In this document: piece after piece, positions 22,002-33,490 of the stretch | How the letters are laid out: each line of letters starts with the position of its first letter | How positions within the stretch are numbered: position 1 is the stretch's first letter | Position numbers and translations under genes: made by a program | From: Shinisaurus crocodilurus | Taxonomy: Eukaryota; Chordata; Lepidosauria; Squamata; Shinisauridae | Length of the DNA stretch: 64,000 nt | NCBI GenBank assembly: GCA_021292165.1 | Contig: CM037877.1 | Location: forward strand, 213,528,716-213,592,715 | Direction of reading: 5' to 3' | The notes under the pieces: model-generated | Told to the model about the DNA's origin: nothing | What the model saw: only the letters and a program-made list of their open reading frames with translations | Databases searched by the model: none

Positions 22002-22284
22002 GTATGTATTATTACAAGTTTGGTTGGATTTCATCCCTCTCTGAAGGATGGAATGCTAGATACATTTCTTTGGGACTTCCTCTCAGATTTTCTGTCATGA
22101 ATGAAATTACATGATTGTCTCATGTAATCTTGCAGGTATTCAGGAGAAAAGAAAAGAACTCCAGATGCTTAGGAATTCTTGCCTACACCTCTCACTGATT
22201 GAGGGAGGCTGTAACATATTTGGTTAATCCATAGAGTGTGCCAAACAGAAAAAAACTGATGAGTTTTCCATGGCAACTGTGGAG

Positions 22285-22315
22285 GGGCAGCATGCACATG
22301 CCCCCCCCCCCCCGC
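22285..22315 (+). repeat. Poly-C run in A2-B3 intron
   Basis: About 15 consecutive C bases lie in a position that is C-rich in the other A-B introns as well. Confidence 0.8.
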
Positions 22316-22801
22316 AACTCCCTGATCTTCCAATGTTGAGTGGGAAGATCTGATGGGAGAGGGCAACCATTTTGATGGAATGTGGTAATTTTCCTCTCCA
22401 TGATGGGGAGCCCTGATTACACAGGCTACTCCAAATACTGAATTTAAAAAATCAAATGGTTGATAAATTGGCAGCTACTGCAAAAAATATTCCAAATGTG
22501 AGCTGGGCTATGATAGGTTCACTTGTCCAATAAGTTACTGCCCACATCAAAACCACACCTCTTAAAAAGGTGGAAGACTGGTGCTAAGGTCATCTATACC
22601 AGTGGAGGTGGAGTTTCTCTTTCATCCCCAAAATGTTGGATGTTCTGTTGTAGGAGAAAAGATGGAAACGGCACAGGAGAATTACAAATGGATGACAAAG
22701 TTATGTGGACCTCCTGTAAATTTCTTTTCCTTCCCCAAAATAGTTGGACATTCTCCATTAAGAAAATACATGGAAGCGGTACTGGGAAAACATGGGAGAA
22801 T

Positions 22802-23050
22802 TATTTATTTATTTAATTTTTATTTATTATATTTATACCCCGCCTTTTTTCCTGCAAGGAACCCAAGGTGGCTTACATAGTCCTCCTTCTCTCCATTTTA
22901 TCCTCACAACAACCCTGTGAGGTAGGTTAGGCTGAGAGTCAGTGACTGGCCCAAAGTCACCCAGTGAGTTTCATGGCTGAGCAGGGACTAGATCCCGGAT
23001 CTCCTGAGTCCCAGTCCAACACTCTAACCACTACGCCACACTGGCTCTCA
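22802..23050 (-). mobile_element. tRNA-headed SINE copy
   Basis: The minus-strand reading starts GAGAGCCAGTGTGGCGTAGT, with the RNA polymerase III A-box-like GTAGTGGTTAGAG. It continues through TCACTGGGTGACTTTGGGCC and ends in an AAGGCGGGGTATAAATATAA plus TAAA tail. It is complete and lies in the A2-B3 intron only, so it arrived after the units duplicated. Confidence 0.85.
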
Positions 23051-23214
23051 ATTACAGTTGGATGGCAATATCATATGGACCCCCTTTAAAATTTGAGTTA
23101 ATAGGTCTTGACAATTACATCATATAACCATGTCTAGAAGCAACCTAATGAGTCTATGAGATCAACATCATTTTTATTTACTTTTCATGTCTTCCTCCTC
23201 TCTTCCCCTTTCAG

Positions 23215-23397
23215 AAGTCCAATGCCAGCCACCCCCATATGTCCAAAATGGGAGTCATAACAAGGAAGAAACAGCAGCCTTTACCAGTGGGATGTTTGTG
23301 AAATACACCTGTGAGCCTGGCTACAAGCTTACTGGAGAGGCAACTATTTATTGCACAGACTCGGGCACATGGTCTTTCCTCTCCCCTCGATGTGAAG
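23215..23397 (+). CDS. CCP exon B3
   Basis: The exon is 183 nt, with acceptor CCCCTTTCAG and donor GTACGT. It begins VQCQPPPYVQNGSHN and ends S-F-L-S-P-R-C-E-G. It has four cysteines and an NGS sequon. Confidence 0.93.
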
Positions 23398-23995
23398 GTA
23401 CGTTTCTCGACCACAGGACTACCCATTTTGGCTCTCTGGCAATGCCAGCTACAAATGGGGAAGCAGTGTTCCCACAAATTCCTCCTCTATGAATTGAAAA
23501 CTTGTTTCAGGCAACTTCTTAAATTAAGGCTGCTTCAGATATTTCAGACTTCTAGTCTCGAAGTTCACATTTAGGAAATGTGTCACATAGACGTAAGTTC
23601 TGTGTGGGATAAGGGAACATGCGAAGTGCCCCTTAGAAGAGGCAAAGCTCAATTGGGTCTGGAATTCATCAGCTGAAATAGCTCTATAGGGGAGGCGGCA
23701 ATCAATGTACTTATTCCTCAGTGCCCCAAAGTTGGCTTCTGGGCATTTAAATGTCAGAGTGAACGAGAGAGCTCCCACTTTGTCACACCATTTTGTGCAC
23801 AGGCATCGTGGCATCCCCAGCGCACACAAGGCACAATTTCAATATCTAGCTGCATGTAGCTAACCTGACCACTTGAAGTCCATGAAAGCTTATGCCATAA
23901 TAAATGTGTTTGTCATCAAGGTGCCCCAAGAGTGTCATTTTCACTCCTTGAAGATAAAACATAAATTTCATTTTCTATACATAGTAATGCCCTCT

Positions 23996-24128
23996 TCTTC
24001 TTCGTGGTCTCCTTGCTTCACACACATATGGGTTCTCTGCGCCTGCGCTGAGATCGATCGGAAACTTCTTTAGCTGAGATGAGGCAGGCGGGAGCCCCTC
24101 CCCCTTGCGCGTGCTCCTTAGCGCGACT
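23996..24128 (+). repeat. DIRS left inverted terminal repeat
   Basis: The segment includes CACACACATATGGGTTCTCT, GAGATCGATCGGAAACTTC and AGCTGAGATGAGGCAGGCGG, each of which is found inverted at 29829-29960. The outermost about 30 bases differ from the right repeat, which is usual for DIRS. Confidence 0.88.
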
Positions 24129-24409
24129 CCCACCCGTCTCCTCAGTTCCTCTTCGACTACCTTTGCGACGAGTCGTTAAGTTCTTCTCTTCATTCTATCC
24201 ATTCGGAAAAGCTGAGTTTGTTCTTCTTTCTATTCTTCAAAAAGACTATTTTTCTCTCAGAAAATCTTTCATTCTCGATTCTCTTTCGCTCTTCACTCTT
24301 ATTTTTTCAAAAAAAAAAAAAAAAAATCCTATCTAAAACCATCTCTCTCCCCCACTCTTATCCAGTTATATTCTATATCTAAATTTCAACTTCTCTATTT
24401 TTTCCAACT

Positions 24410-26518
24410 ATGCCTCTCAAGGCACCTTTTAGAAAATGCCAGCGGTGTGGGACGAAAATCCCCCCCGCTGACAAACACACGCTCTGCCTGCTGTGCCTTG
24501 GGCAGGATCATGTTATGGAGGCCTGTAAAAATTGTCAGGCCTTCACGAAACAGGCCAGGAAGGCCCGCCAAATGAAATTGAGAGCAGTCTCTCTCCGCGA
24601 AGGGACCTGCTCTGGAGGAACGGCCTGGGGGATCCCAGTCGGCCAAGAAGCCGTTAACGGATGTAACGGCTAAAAAATTCGCCAAGAAGGCTCGCAAGGA
24701 TAAGGCGAAGCGCCTTAAGGAGAAAATGGCGGTTGAGCCTGGTGAGATGGCGGGCCCGTCGACTTCGTCCACTGTGGTGGTATCAAAGCGTACGGTGGCT
24801 GTGATTGAGGCTCTGACTGGTGCTCGAGATCGAGCTTCAGGACCGATTGCCCACCAGTCTCCTCTGGCCTCAACTTCGTCTCCTCGAGGCCGAGAGACTG
24901 AAAAAGAGCCAGTAGCTGCGGCAGCTTCCCTGTCGGAGGGAGAGCTTGTGGCTTTGCCAGTCCAGCTAGAGGAGCAGAAGGCACTGGATAGACCCCGTTC
25001 GGGCTCGAGGGGTCCTCCACCACGTCTGTCTCCGTCGGTTGGACACGCAGAGGAGCGTTGAGAATACCGCCGCCGATCGCGATCCCCGCACTATCGGGCT
25101 CGTGATTCGGTCTCCATGACTTCGAGCCCTCGATCTCGACTCTCCAGGTACAGGGATGAGAGGTCGAGGTCGCGCTCCTACTACTCGGGATCGAGTTCTA
25201 GCAGCTACTACTCGAGGTCGAGACGCTCACCAAGACGCGAGAGGTCGGAACGTCATTACTACCACCGGCGTTCCTTTTCACCCGACAGGCACCGTGGTCG
25301 AAGGCATTCTCCTTCAACTCGACGAGATGCAGCTGTGTCTCGTGCTCCGGCTGAAGTTGTGAGAGCCGACTGCATCGACATCGACGGCTCAACCACAAAC
25401 CCTCGTGCATCTACCGGTTGTGACTGCTGTTGTTGGCCACTCCTCGTCGGGATTGGCGTACCTGTCGGATTCGGACTCGGCGGCTTCCCCCTCCCACTCC
25501 ACTTCGCTGGATGCGCAGGTGGAGTCCAAGGACACGGTCTCCCCATCAGAGAACATGGGGAGTTTTGCGGAGCATGTCAGCCGGCTGGTGACTGCTCTGG
25601 GAGTCGAGGCGAAGTCGTCAAAGGGGAAGGCCAAGGATGACATTTATGCTGTCCTGAGGACGACGCAGTCGAACCAGCTGCTCCTTCCATTCTTGCCGAC
25701 ATCGTTGGAGACGGTGCAGGAAGACTCCGGCCTCAACGAAACAGACGGCCAAACGCCTGGAGTCGATGTACAAAATCCAGGAGGAAGGGGCAAAGTTTCT
25801 GTTTTCCCATCCGACCCCGAACTCGCTCATAGTCAAATCGGCGCAGTCTCGTGGAAGAAAACAGCACACCACCCCGGCAGATAAAGAGGGTAAGACACTA
25901 GATTCCTACGGCTGTAGGATCTATTCATCGTCTTCCCTCGGACTTAAGATATCTAACTACGAGGCGTGGTTAGCTAGATATCAAATGTATATCACAGAGA
26001 AGCTGGGAGACTTCTGTGATTATCTGCCGGATGACCAGAGAGACCTGGCGGCTCAGTTCATAAAGGAGGCAACTAGCATCGGTGCCCTGCAGATGAACAT
26101 GGCACGACATCAGGTCGATAGCCACGCCAGGTCGATGGTCAGTTCCGTGGCTTTGAGGAGGCATGCATGGCTTCGCTCTACCACCCTGACTCCCGACGAT
26201 AGGGCGAAGATCCAGGACCTCCCTTTCGACGGTGAGGGTCTATTCAATGCGTCCACGGATGACTCCCTCGACTCTGCCCAGAAAGCTCTGACGACGGCAA
26301 AGAAGATGGGGCTCGTTCGCCAGCAGCCATCCCAGAGTTTCAGGCCACGGCGTTGGTCCCGGTTTCCGTTCCCTACCCGGCAATACCAACTGTCGAGCCA
26401 ATACAGGGGCGGGAGCCGAAGACCCGGGGCATCACAGCCTCAAGCTCCGCAGCGGCCGTTTCAACAGCGGTCCAGAGGCAGCAGGAGAGGGGGCGACTTC
26501 GGCCGGCGTCGTCTTTGA
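24410..26518 (+). pseudogene. DIRS gag-like ORF, broken
   Basis: The first frame (24410-24673) has the DIRS cysteine pattern C-x-x-C-G ... D-x-H-x-x-C-L-x-C-L-G followed by C-x-x-C and F-T. The C-terminal frame (25766-26518) has R-R-H-A-W-L-R-S-T and D-L-P-F-D-G-E-G-L-F-N, both usual for vertebrate DIRS gag proteins. The middle part lies in other frames (24726-25061, 25116-25640, 25405-25884) and is Ser/Arg-rich. At least three frame changes separate the two conserved ends, so no full protein can be made. Confidence 0.85.
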
Positions 26519-26741
26519 CTGCCTTGCCGGCCTGGCCAAAGTACCACCGACGCTGCACCTCGACGACACCTCTGCACCACCTCGGACTACTCTCTTCGGC
26601 TCTCGACTTTGCCACCACCTCCAATCTTGGAGGACCATCACGACGGATCGGTGGGTGCTGAGCATCGTGGAACACGGTTACAGGATCGAGTTCTGAGTCC
26701 TCCCCCCGTTTCTAGGGATCAAGACCACCCATCCAACCCGG

Positions 26742-28446
26742 GTGCTGCTGGAGGAAGTTTCGACCCTCCAGAAAGGAGCAATACAGCCGGTTCCCGCAGA
26801 AAATTTAGAGGACGGGCTGTACTCCAGATACTTCATCGTGAAGAAGAAAGGAGGAGGACTCAGACCGATCCTGGACCTTCGGACTGTAAATCTTTTTATC
26901 CCACCAAAAAGATTCCACATGGTCACGCTCCAGTCGATCTTTCTATTACTCCGAAAGAGCGATTGGTTCGCATCCATCGACCTCAAGGATGCTGTACTTC
27001 CACGTCGCCATCAACCAAGACAGCCAGAAATACCTTTGGTTCCGAGTGGGAGACGACTCCTACCAGTTCGTCGTTCTTCCATTCGGACTTTCCACCGCGC
27101 CGAGGGTATTCACGAAGTGTGTGGCGGTGGTGTGCGCGAGCCTAAGGGCAAGAGGCATCACCATCTTTCCCTACCTTGACGATTGGTTGCTGGTGGCATC
27201 GTCGAGGGTCGAGCTTCAAAGCACTCTCGAGGAGACTCTCGATCTCATGCTCGAGTTGGGACTTTGCCTGAACGTGGAGAAGTCGGTCCTCCAGCCCGTG
27301 AGGGAGATCCAATACATAGGGGCAAGGCTAAGCGTGTTCGATGGTCGGGCATATCTTCCGAACGAAAGGGCGAACAATCTAATTTCCCTTGCAAGCAAAG
27401 TATTCAAACAACCGATATCGTCAGCTCATACGATACAGCGGCTTCTGGGGCACATGGCCTCGACCATCGCAGTCGTACGCTATGCGAGGCTTCGCATGCG
27501 GCCGCTTCAGACCTGGTTTGTTCGGGCTTTCAAGCTGGAAAAAGACAGACCTTCCCTCCGTCTACTAATTCCACGAGCCATAAGAGAGTCTTTGAGGTGG
27601 TGGAAGCAGGAATCAAACCTACTCGACGGTGTTCCATTTCAACCACCGGTGCCGAGCAGGATGCTGACGACGGACGCGTTGCTGCTAGGATGGGGAGCCC
27701 ACTCCGACGATCAAGTCGTGCAAGGCACATGGACTCTGACAGAGGCCTCCAAGCATATCAACTGGCTCGAACTGATGGCTGTTTGGAGAGCACTGCAAGC
27801 GCTAGACCATCATTTAGCCGGGCATCACGTTCAGATCGTAACAGACAACACCACAGTGTTGTATTTGAACAAACAAGGGGGCACAAGATCTATGCGTCTC
27901 ACACGGCTAACGCTGCAACTTTACGAGTGGGCTCTACCTCGTCGGATGTCGTTCGAAGCAATCCACATCGCGGGGAAAACCAATGTCTTGGCGGACACAC
28001 TGAGCAGAGTGTCTCTTCAGTCCCATGAATGGAAAATGAACCGGCAGGTATTGGCATCGCTGTTCCAACGTTGGGGTCGGCCGGACATAGACCTGTTCGC
28101 AACCAGCGAGAACATAGCCTGCCCCCTATTCTGCAGCAGAGCGGCTTCGGACCCGAAATCGATGTCCGACGCGTTCCTGCTGGACTGGAACGATGGGTTT
28201 TACTACCTTTTTCCTCCAATTCCACTCCTCACACGGGTAATCGCCAGGATATTGTTGAGCAAAACGAATTGCATATTGATTTCCCCGTGGTGGCCGAGGC
28301 AGCCTTGGTTTTCCCACCTACTCAGTTTGTCCCAGGGAGATTATCTGCAATTGCCAATTCAAGACAATCTATTGACACAGCATCAAGGCAAGGTACTTCA
28401 TCCGAATCTGCATTCCTTAAGCCTCACAGCCTGGAGAATCAGATAA
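26742..28446 (+). pseudogene. DIRS reverse transcriptase / RNase H, one frameshift
   Basis: The frame 26742-27000 carries the RT start (Y-F-I-V-K-K-K-G-G-G-L-R-P-I-L-D-L-R), and the frame 26989-28446 carries the rest. Features include the active site Y-L-D-D (27172-27183), P-F-G-L-S-T-A-P-R-V-F, an RNase H region with V-T-D-N-T-T-V, and the DIRS-specific C-terminal block ending W-W-P-R-Q-P-W-F. A single extra base near 26991-26995 breaks the frame within the D-L-K-D-A region. Apart from this the roughly 485-codon stretch is open. Confidence 0.9.
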
Positions 28447-29472
28447 CGATGGGTGCAGAGCTCTCTAAGGGAGTTAGAGACATTTTATTGGCAGCACGTA
28501 AGCCTTCGACAAGGCTCTCTTATGCAAGGAAGTAGCAGTCTTTCTCCGGCTTTGTGTCGGGTTCGGGTAAAGACCCTATAACATGCTCAGTATCGACTGT
28601 CCTTGACTTTTTGCACTCGCTGATGGCACGAGGACTAAAACTTTAATCAATCAAAGTATATTTGGCTGCAATTACGGCTTATCGGATGACTTCGACGGGA
28701 ACGTCTCTATTTGTTCATCCCTTGGTGAAGCAATTTCTGAAGGGTTTGAAGAACTTATGTCCTCCAAAGAGAAATATAATCCCTGGGTGGGACCTCCAAC
28801 TAGTCTTGAAGGCATTGACAAAAGCGCCATTCGAGCCCATGGCGAAATCGGACTTGCCTTCTTTCGTTGAAAACTCTATTCCTAATAGCAATTACATCTG
28901 CAAGACGTGTCGGGGAGTTAGCCGCACTCAGAATTGATCCTCCATATTTAACCTTTCATAAAGATAAAGTTGTTTTGCAGCCAGACATATCATTTCTTCC
29001 AAAGATCATTTCTGAATTTCATCTGGGACAGGACATTATACTCCCGGCATTCTTTCCGTCACCGTCGTCAGATGTCGAGAGGCTTCTGCACAGCCTCGAT
29101 GTTCGTAGAGCTCTAGCCTTCTACAAAGCGCTTACGGAGCCCATAAGGCTTACTCAACAGCTTTTCGTTTGCTACGGCCCACCAAAGCGAGGCCGTCCAG
29201 TGTCGAAGCAAAGACTGTCCTCCTGGCTGGTGGACGCTATCAAGCTGGTGTATCAACTTACCAATCGTGCTTTGCCAGACTCCATAAAGGCTCATTCTAC
29301 TAGAGCCATGTTGACTTCGACGGCATTCAGCAGAGGAGTCTCTTTATCGGACTTGTGCAGGGCGGCAACTTGGTCTTCACCCTCCACCTTCATCCGGCAC
29401 TACCGCCTCGACGTTCGAGCCAGGGCGCAGAACGCATTCGGGAGAGCGGTCCTATCCTCGATCACCATCTGA
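28447..29472 (+). pseudogene. DIRS tyrosine recombinase, broken
   Basis: The N-terminal part runs in one frame (about 28449-28935) and is cut by stops near 28533 and 28644. The catalytic part (28867-29472) follows in another frame. It shows S-A-R-R-V-G-E-L (catalytic Arg), H-S-T-R (His-x-x-Arg), an A-A-T-W box and a nucleophile Tyr in R-H-Y-R-L-D. In a live element this enzyme inserts the circular DNA intermediate. This copy cannot. Confidence 0.88.
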
Positions 29473-29515
29473 CTACCGACACCGACCCACCTCCGGTAAA
29501 GTCAGCTTGCTAATC

Positions 29516-29607
29516 TGCCCATATGTGTGTGAAGCACAGAGACCACGAAGAAGGACAGGTTGCTTACCTGTAACTGTAGTTCTTCGAGTGGTCATCTGTG
29601 CATTCAC
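29516..29607 (+). repeat. DIRS internal complementary region (circle-junction copy)
   Basis: The first half (CCCATATGTGTGTGAAGC through CCACGAAGAAGG) is the reverse complement of the left outer end. The second half (GGACAGGTTGCTTACCTGTA through TGTGCATTCACAC) is the reverse complement of the right outer end. The two halves abut exactly as the two element ends would in a circle. This signature is specific to DIRS elements and fixes the element boundaries. Confidence 0.9.
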
Positions 29608-29828
29608 ACAACCCGCCCTCCTTCCCCTCTCGGTGTCTGCATCGAGTTCGATGGATACCCAAGTGGAAATGGGATGGGCCAATTTTTTTACTATTGATTT
29701 TCGGGCTCGATCCCCATCGAGCTCGAAGTAACGTATCTGGTATAGGTATATATTGATAGTATGAATCATCCTCGGTCCCGAGGGTCGCAATAGGCGGTCT
29801 CAGGGAACTGAGGAGATGGGCGGGAGCC

Positions 29829-29986
29829 GCGCTAAGGAGCACGCGCGAGGGGGAGGGGCTCCCGCCCGCCTCATCTCAGCTAAAGAAGTTTCCGATCGAT
29901 CTCAGCACAGGCGCAGAGAACCCATATGTGTGTGAATGCACAGATGACCACTCGAAGAACTACAGTTACAGGTAAGCAACCTGTCC
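29829..29986 (+). repeat. DIRS right inverted terminal repeat
   Basis: The segment is the inverted match of 23996-24128, extended by GACCACTCGAAGAACTACAG and ending in AGGTAAGCAACCTGTCC. The CAGGTAAG near the end is a perfect 5' splice-site-like sequence about 30 nt before exon C3. Confidence 0.88.
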
Positions 29987-30000
29987 TTTTCTCCTTTCAG

Positions 30001-30183
30001 TGGTGCAATGCCACCAACCGCCATCTGTCCAAAATGGGGCTCACAGCAACCACGAAACAGCAGTGTTCACCAGAGGAATGTTTGTGAAATACACATGTGA
30101 GGCTGGTCACACTCTTACTGGAGAAGCAAATATTTATTGCACAGATTCTGGCACATGGAGTCCTCCTGCTCCTCGCTGTGAAG
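30001..30183 (+). CDS. CCP exon C3, acceptor abutting the DIRS insertion
   Basis: The exon is 183 nt, with donor GTATGT. Its acceptor TTTTCTCCTTTCAG is all that remains of the ancestral intron end; everything further upstream is DIRS sequence, so the branch point must come from the transposon. The domain itself is intact (VQCHQPPSVQNGAHSNHE, four cysteines, G-H-T-L instead of the G-Y-T-L of C1 and C2). Confidence 0.9.
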
Positions 30184-31290
30184 GTATGTTTCTTCCTCAT
30201 TGGCACTCGCGGCTGCTTTCACAGTGCACAAAGCTTGCCAACAGCCCTCTGAAGGGCAACCTGACACCCAACAATTCAGACAACTGCCATTTAAAAAAAA
30301 ATGTCAGCACTTCTGGATCCAAACCAGGTATGAACCTGGAGACTCAGTTTAGCATAGGAGGTGATCCCATAGGCAGAAATGTGATGAAGGAGATAGGAGG
30401 AGCTACAGATGGTGGAATCCAAGGGATCCGTGATAGAATGGCTGGGCAGGTTGGCGGAACATTTGGCATCTCCACTTTTTGGAGATACCAGCTGACCTTG
30501 CCCCATGATTTATTATTTAACTCTAGAAGATAAAGTGAGAGAGAATGTTCATTGACGTTCTGCCCCTAAGGTATGAAACCACATCCTTCGGTCAGTTCTT
30601 AAATTAGAGAGTGAAAGAGAGAGTGTACAATTTTAAAGTTCCTCTTTACTTAATTTTCATACTTCCTATGTCTGTAAAGTGGGTGAAAAAGTTGCTCTGA
30701 ATGGCATGTTTGGTTTTGAACTGTCCATTTCCTTCCACTTCCTAATCTACACATTAACAATAATCAAGAAGAACACATCTAAAGGAATCACCCAGCAAAA
30801 TAGCAGTTGGCAGGAGACATGAGAGGAGATGTGGATGGCCCCTATCCCCCAAAAAATATTAAGAGGAAAAATGTTCTCCCCCCCAGCACTTATGAAATAT
30901 TTTCTTCTAGAATGTTTATTAAAATGTTTAAGACAAAGTGTTAATATAGAATGCTATGTAATCTTTCTTCCCCAAAATGATTTCTAAAAATGCAGTAATT
31001 GGAAGAGTTTTATTTATTTTATGTACAGTATCAGATCATTACAAGTCTTGTACACTGAGGACAAGCATAGAGTGCAATTCTCCAATGCATGAGAAAGATG
31101 CACAATTTAGCTACTTTTGCTGTTGGAAGACATGTAAGTTGCCCTGTTACCACGGCTTCCTGCCATGTGGGAGAGCTGCTAGTCACTGTACATCCTCTTA
31201 AGCCATGGAGTCAGCCTCTTTACAATGTCTGTTATAAACTGAGGAATATGTGTTTATTCTCAGGTGGCATTTTATTTTATTCTTCTTCAG

Positions 31291-31473
31291 TTATGCATTG
31301 TCCATTGCCCCCAAGGATTGTCCATGGAAATTATATTGGAGAAGACTTCAGATATGGGCAATCTGCAATATACATTTGTGATGCAGGCTATTCCCTTGTT
31401 GGAGAGCGTGTGGTTACTTGTATTTTAGAAGGCTCAAACTCTGTGAACTGGACTGAACCACCAAAATGCAAAG
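31291..31473 (+). CDS. CCP exon D3
   Basis: The exon is 183 nt, with acceptor TTCTTCAG and donor GTTCTT. It is very close to D2 and shares the NWT sequon and the intron 3' of it. It has four cysteines and begins MHCPLPPRIVHGNYIGED. Confidence 0.93.
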
Positions 31474-31681
31474 GTTCTTTTCGATTATTTTTTTTACAAC
31501 TTAGACCCATAGATAAAGTCTCATGCACACACCTAATTAAAGTGCATCTTTTGCACAGAGCATCTATGTTTGTAGGTACTGGACAGTTGTCCCCAGTTTA
31601 GTATCTCTGACAGGTTTATAGCTGGGGTATAAACCAATATTCTGGTAGTGACGTCTTCTTCTTAAAACGTTTTCTCCACAG

Positions 31682-31867
31682 GGTGCCTTGCACCTCCAGA
31701 GATTTCCAATGGGACACATGATACCGAAACTCTGAAAGATTTTCCTTATGGCTCCTCTGTGACGTACCATTGTGACCCAGGCTACTTTCTTACTGGAGAG
31801 GCAACAATCCATTGTCTATCTTCTGGAACATGGGATCGACATGTCCCTCAATGTAAAGACAGAGAAT
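31682..31867 (+). CDS. CCP exon E3
   Basis: The exon is 186 nt, with acceptor TCTCCACAG and donor GTATGT. It begins GCLAPPEISNGTHDTETL (I-S-N-G-T rather than I-A-N-G-T) and ends D-R-H-V-P-Q-C-K-D-R-E. It has four cysteines. Confidence 0.93.
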
Positions 31868-32103
31868 GTATGTGAGGGCATATTTACTATTGTCAGTTGA
31901 AGGGCTGTAGCAACAGTATATGGGGCATGAATTTTTTAATGGCATGGAGAGCCACTTGTATATATTTCATATTGGATATAACTTTTGCATTAGATCTAAT
32001 TCAGGGTATGACAGTTAATGAAAATAGTTGGGAATCATGCATGCAGGGGATGTTTGCTATACCATGACATAATGAGGAATGCCTTTCACAGCTATGAGGT
32101 CAA

Positions 32104-32342
32104 TTTATTTATTTATTTATTTATGTATTATATTTATACCCCGCCTTTTTTCCTGCAAGGAACCCAAGGCGGCTTACATAGTCCTCCTCCTCTCCATTTT
32201 ATCCTCACAACAACACTGTGAGGTAGGTTAGGCTGAGAGTCAATGACTGGCCCAAAGTCACCCAGTGAGTTTCATTGCCGAGTGGGGACTAGAACTTGGA
32301 TCTCCTGAGTCCCAGTCCAACACTCTAACCACTATGCCACAC
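32104..32342 (-). mobile_element. tRNA-headed SINE copy
   Basis: This is the same family as 22802-23050, with an ATTTATTTATTT tail at its 3' (left) end. It is present in the E3-A3 intron and absent from the aligned E1-A1, E2-A2 and E5-A5 introns, so it is a lineage-late insertion. Confidence 0.82.
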
Positions 32343-33322
32343 TTTTCACACAATGCAATCTCTGTATCTGTCTGTGCCTGAATCTTTAGATTACTACTAC
32401 AAATGCTCTGAACAAAGATTTGATTATTGATCCTTGGATGGCAGTGGGTGGTGGTAGGTAGGAGCTTTATTCGTTATCTCACTCAGACTCATCTCCCCAG
32501 GCTCAGGTTCAAATACGAGGAAAGCAAGCATAGCAATGTCTGAATTCTTTTCTGATTTGTATTTATATGCAGAGGAAGAAGAACTCGCCTCCTAACCTCC
32601 TCCCACCCATCCCTGAATTTCCCTTCCATCCTTCCTCCCTTCCTGGACTGATGTTGCCAAAGCTGACTTGTGTAGAGAAAAGAGAAGATGGCCTGTCCGC
32701 TTTCACTCTTTTACTGCCTAATGTGTTGCTATGCAGCATTCCAAGTCGCCAATAGCCACTAGGAAATGTTGTTTTCGTCTCCTACAGTGTAGTAGACATT
32801 AGGAACCAGAGAGGTTATTTGCAGGCAGATGTGCTGGGTAGCAACATCTCAGGAACTGGAAGATGTAGGCCTCTCCCTACCTTACTCTCCAAGCTTGTCC
32901 ACACCCAAAGCCCCAGTGTCATGAAAACTGAAGAGTCCTTTTTTTATTTCCTCTCTTTGCTTGCTGTGGCAGGGTGTGGTAGTTGTCAAAGAGGGGAGTT
33001 GGGAGACAACTCTCTTCCTTTCTCCTTTCAGCTAGTTGTGGCTTGATACCATGACAACCCACCAGCAGCCACAAAGGGTTGTGACCTTGAGGGCCAGATA
33101 ATTCCTGGCTGTTTTTACCTTCTGCATACAAAGTATGTGCTGTCCTACTGACCTATGCCCTTTCTGAAAATCAGCTATGGGGCTTTACCTCATACTGACA
33201 AAATCTCAAATCATGAGTTTCACAGCAAGGTTTTGTGTGAAGAAAATGGTTGTGCAATGCATCAGCTTTCCAGTTTGCATAGGCTATGGAATCTAATGCC
33301 GGTATCATCTTTTCCTTCGAAG

Positions 33323-33490
33323 TCACTGGCTGTGAAAGTCCAGAAGTTCAGAATGGAAAAGTAGCAGTATCTGAAGTGGTAGGGACAATTATAGTCCAAT
33401 GTAACCCTGGCTACATCCTCAAAGGCAACCAGACAATTCAGTGCACATCTGACAGGACGTGGGACTCTCCTCTGCCCATCTGTGTCAAGG
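33323..33490 (+). CDS. CCP exon A3
   Basis: The exon is 168 nt, with acceptor CCTTCGAAG and donor GTATGT. It begins TGCESPEVQNGKVAVSEV, has an NQT sequon and four cysteines, and its Trp is retained. It is closest to A1 in its first 40 nt. Confidence 0.93.

Larger units (their letters stand above)
23995..29986 (+). mobile_element. DIRS-type tyrosine-recombinase retrotransposon
   Basis: The roughly 6-kb insertion has the DIRS layout of a gag-like ORF, reverse transcriptase/RNase H, a DIRS C-terminal domain and a tyrosine recombinase. It is bounded by inverted terminal repeats (left about 23996-24128, right about 29829-29986) and carries an internal complementary region at 29516-29607. No target duplication is present, as expected for recombinase-mediated integration. 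Comparing the host intron with the C2 copy places the insertion between GCCCTC and TTTTCTCC, 14 nt before exon C3. All coding regions are interrupted, so the copy is dead, though structurally almost complete. Confidence 0.93.

Noticed and set aside
22802..23050. tRNA gene, because of A- and B-box-like motifs.
   Set aside because: The head is followed by a SINE body and tail and has no cloverleaf or anticodon arm. It is a SINE.
25116..25640. Independent SR-protein-like gene (Ser/Arg-rich open frame).
   Set aside because: It lies inside the DIRS gag region between two conserved gag segments. The composition is that of the gag linker.
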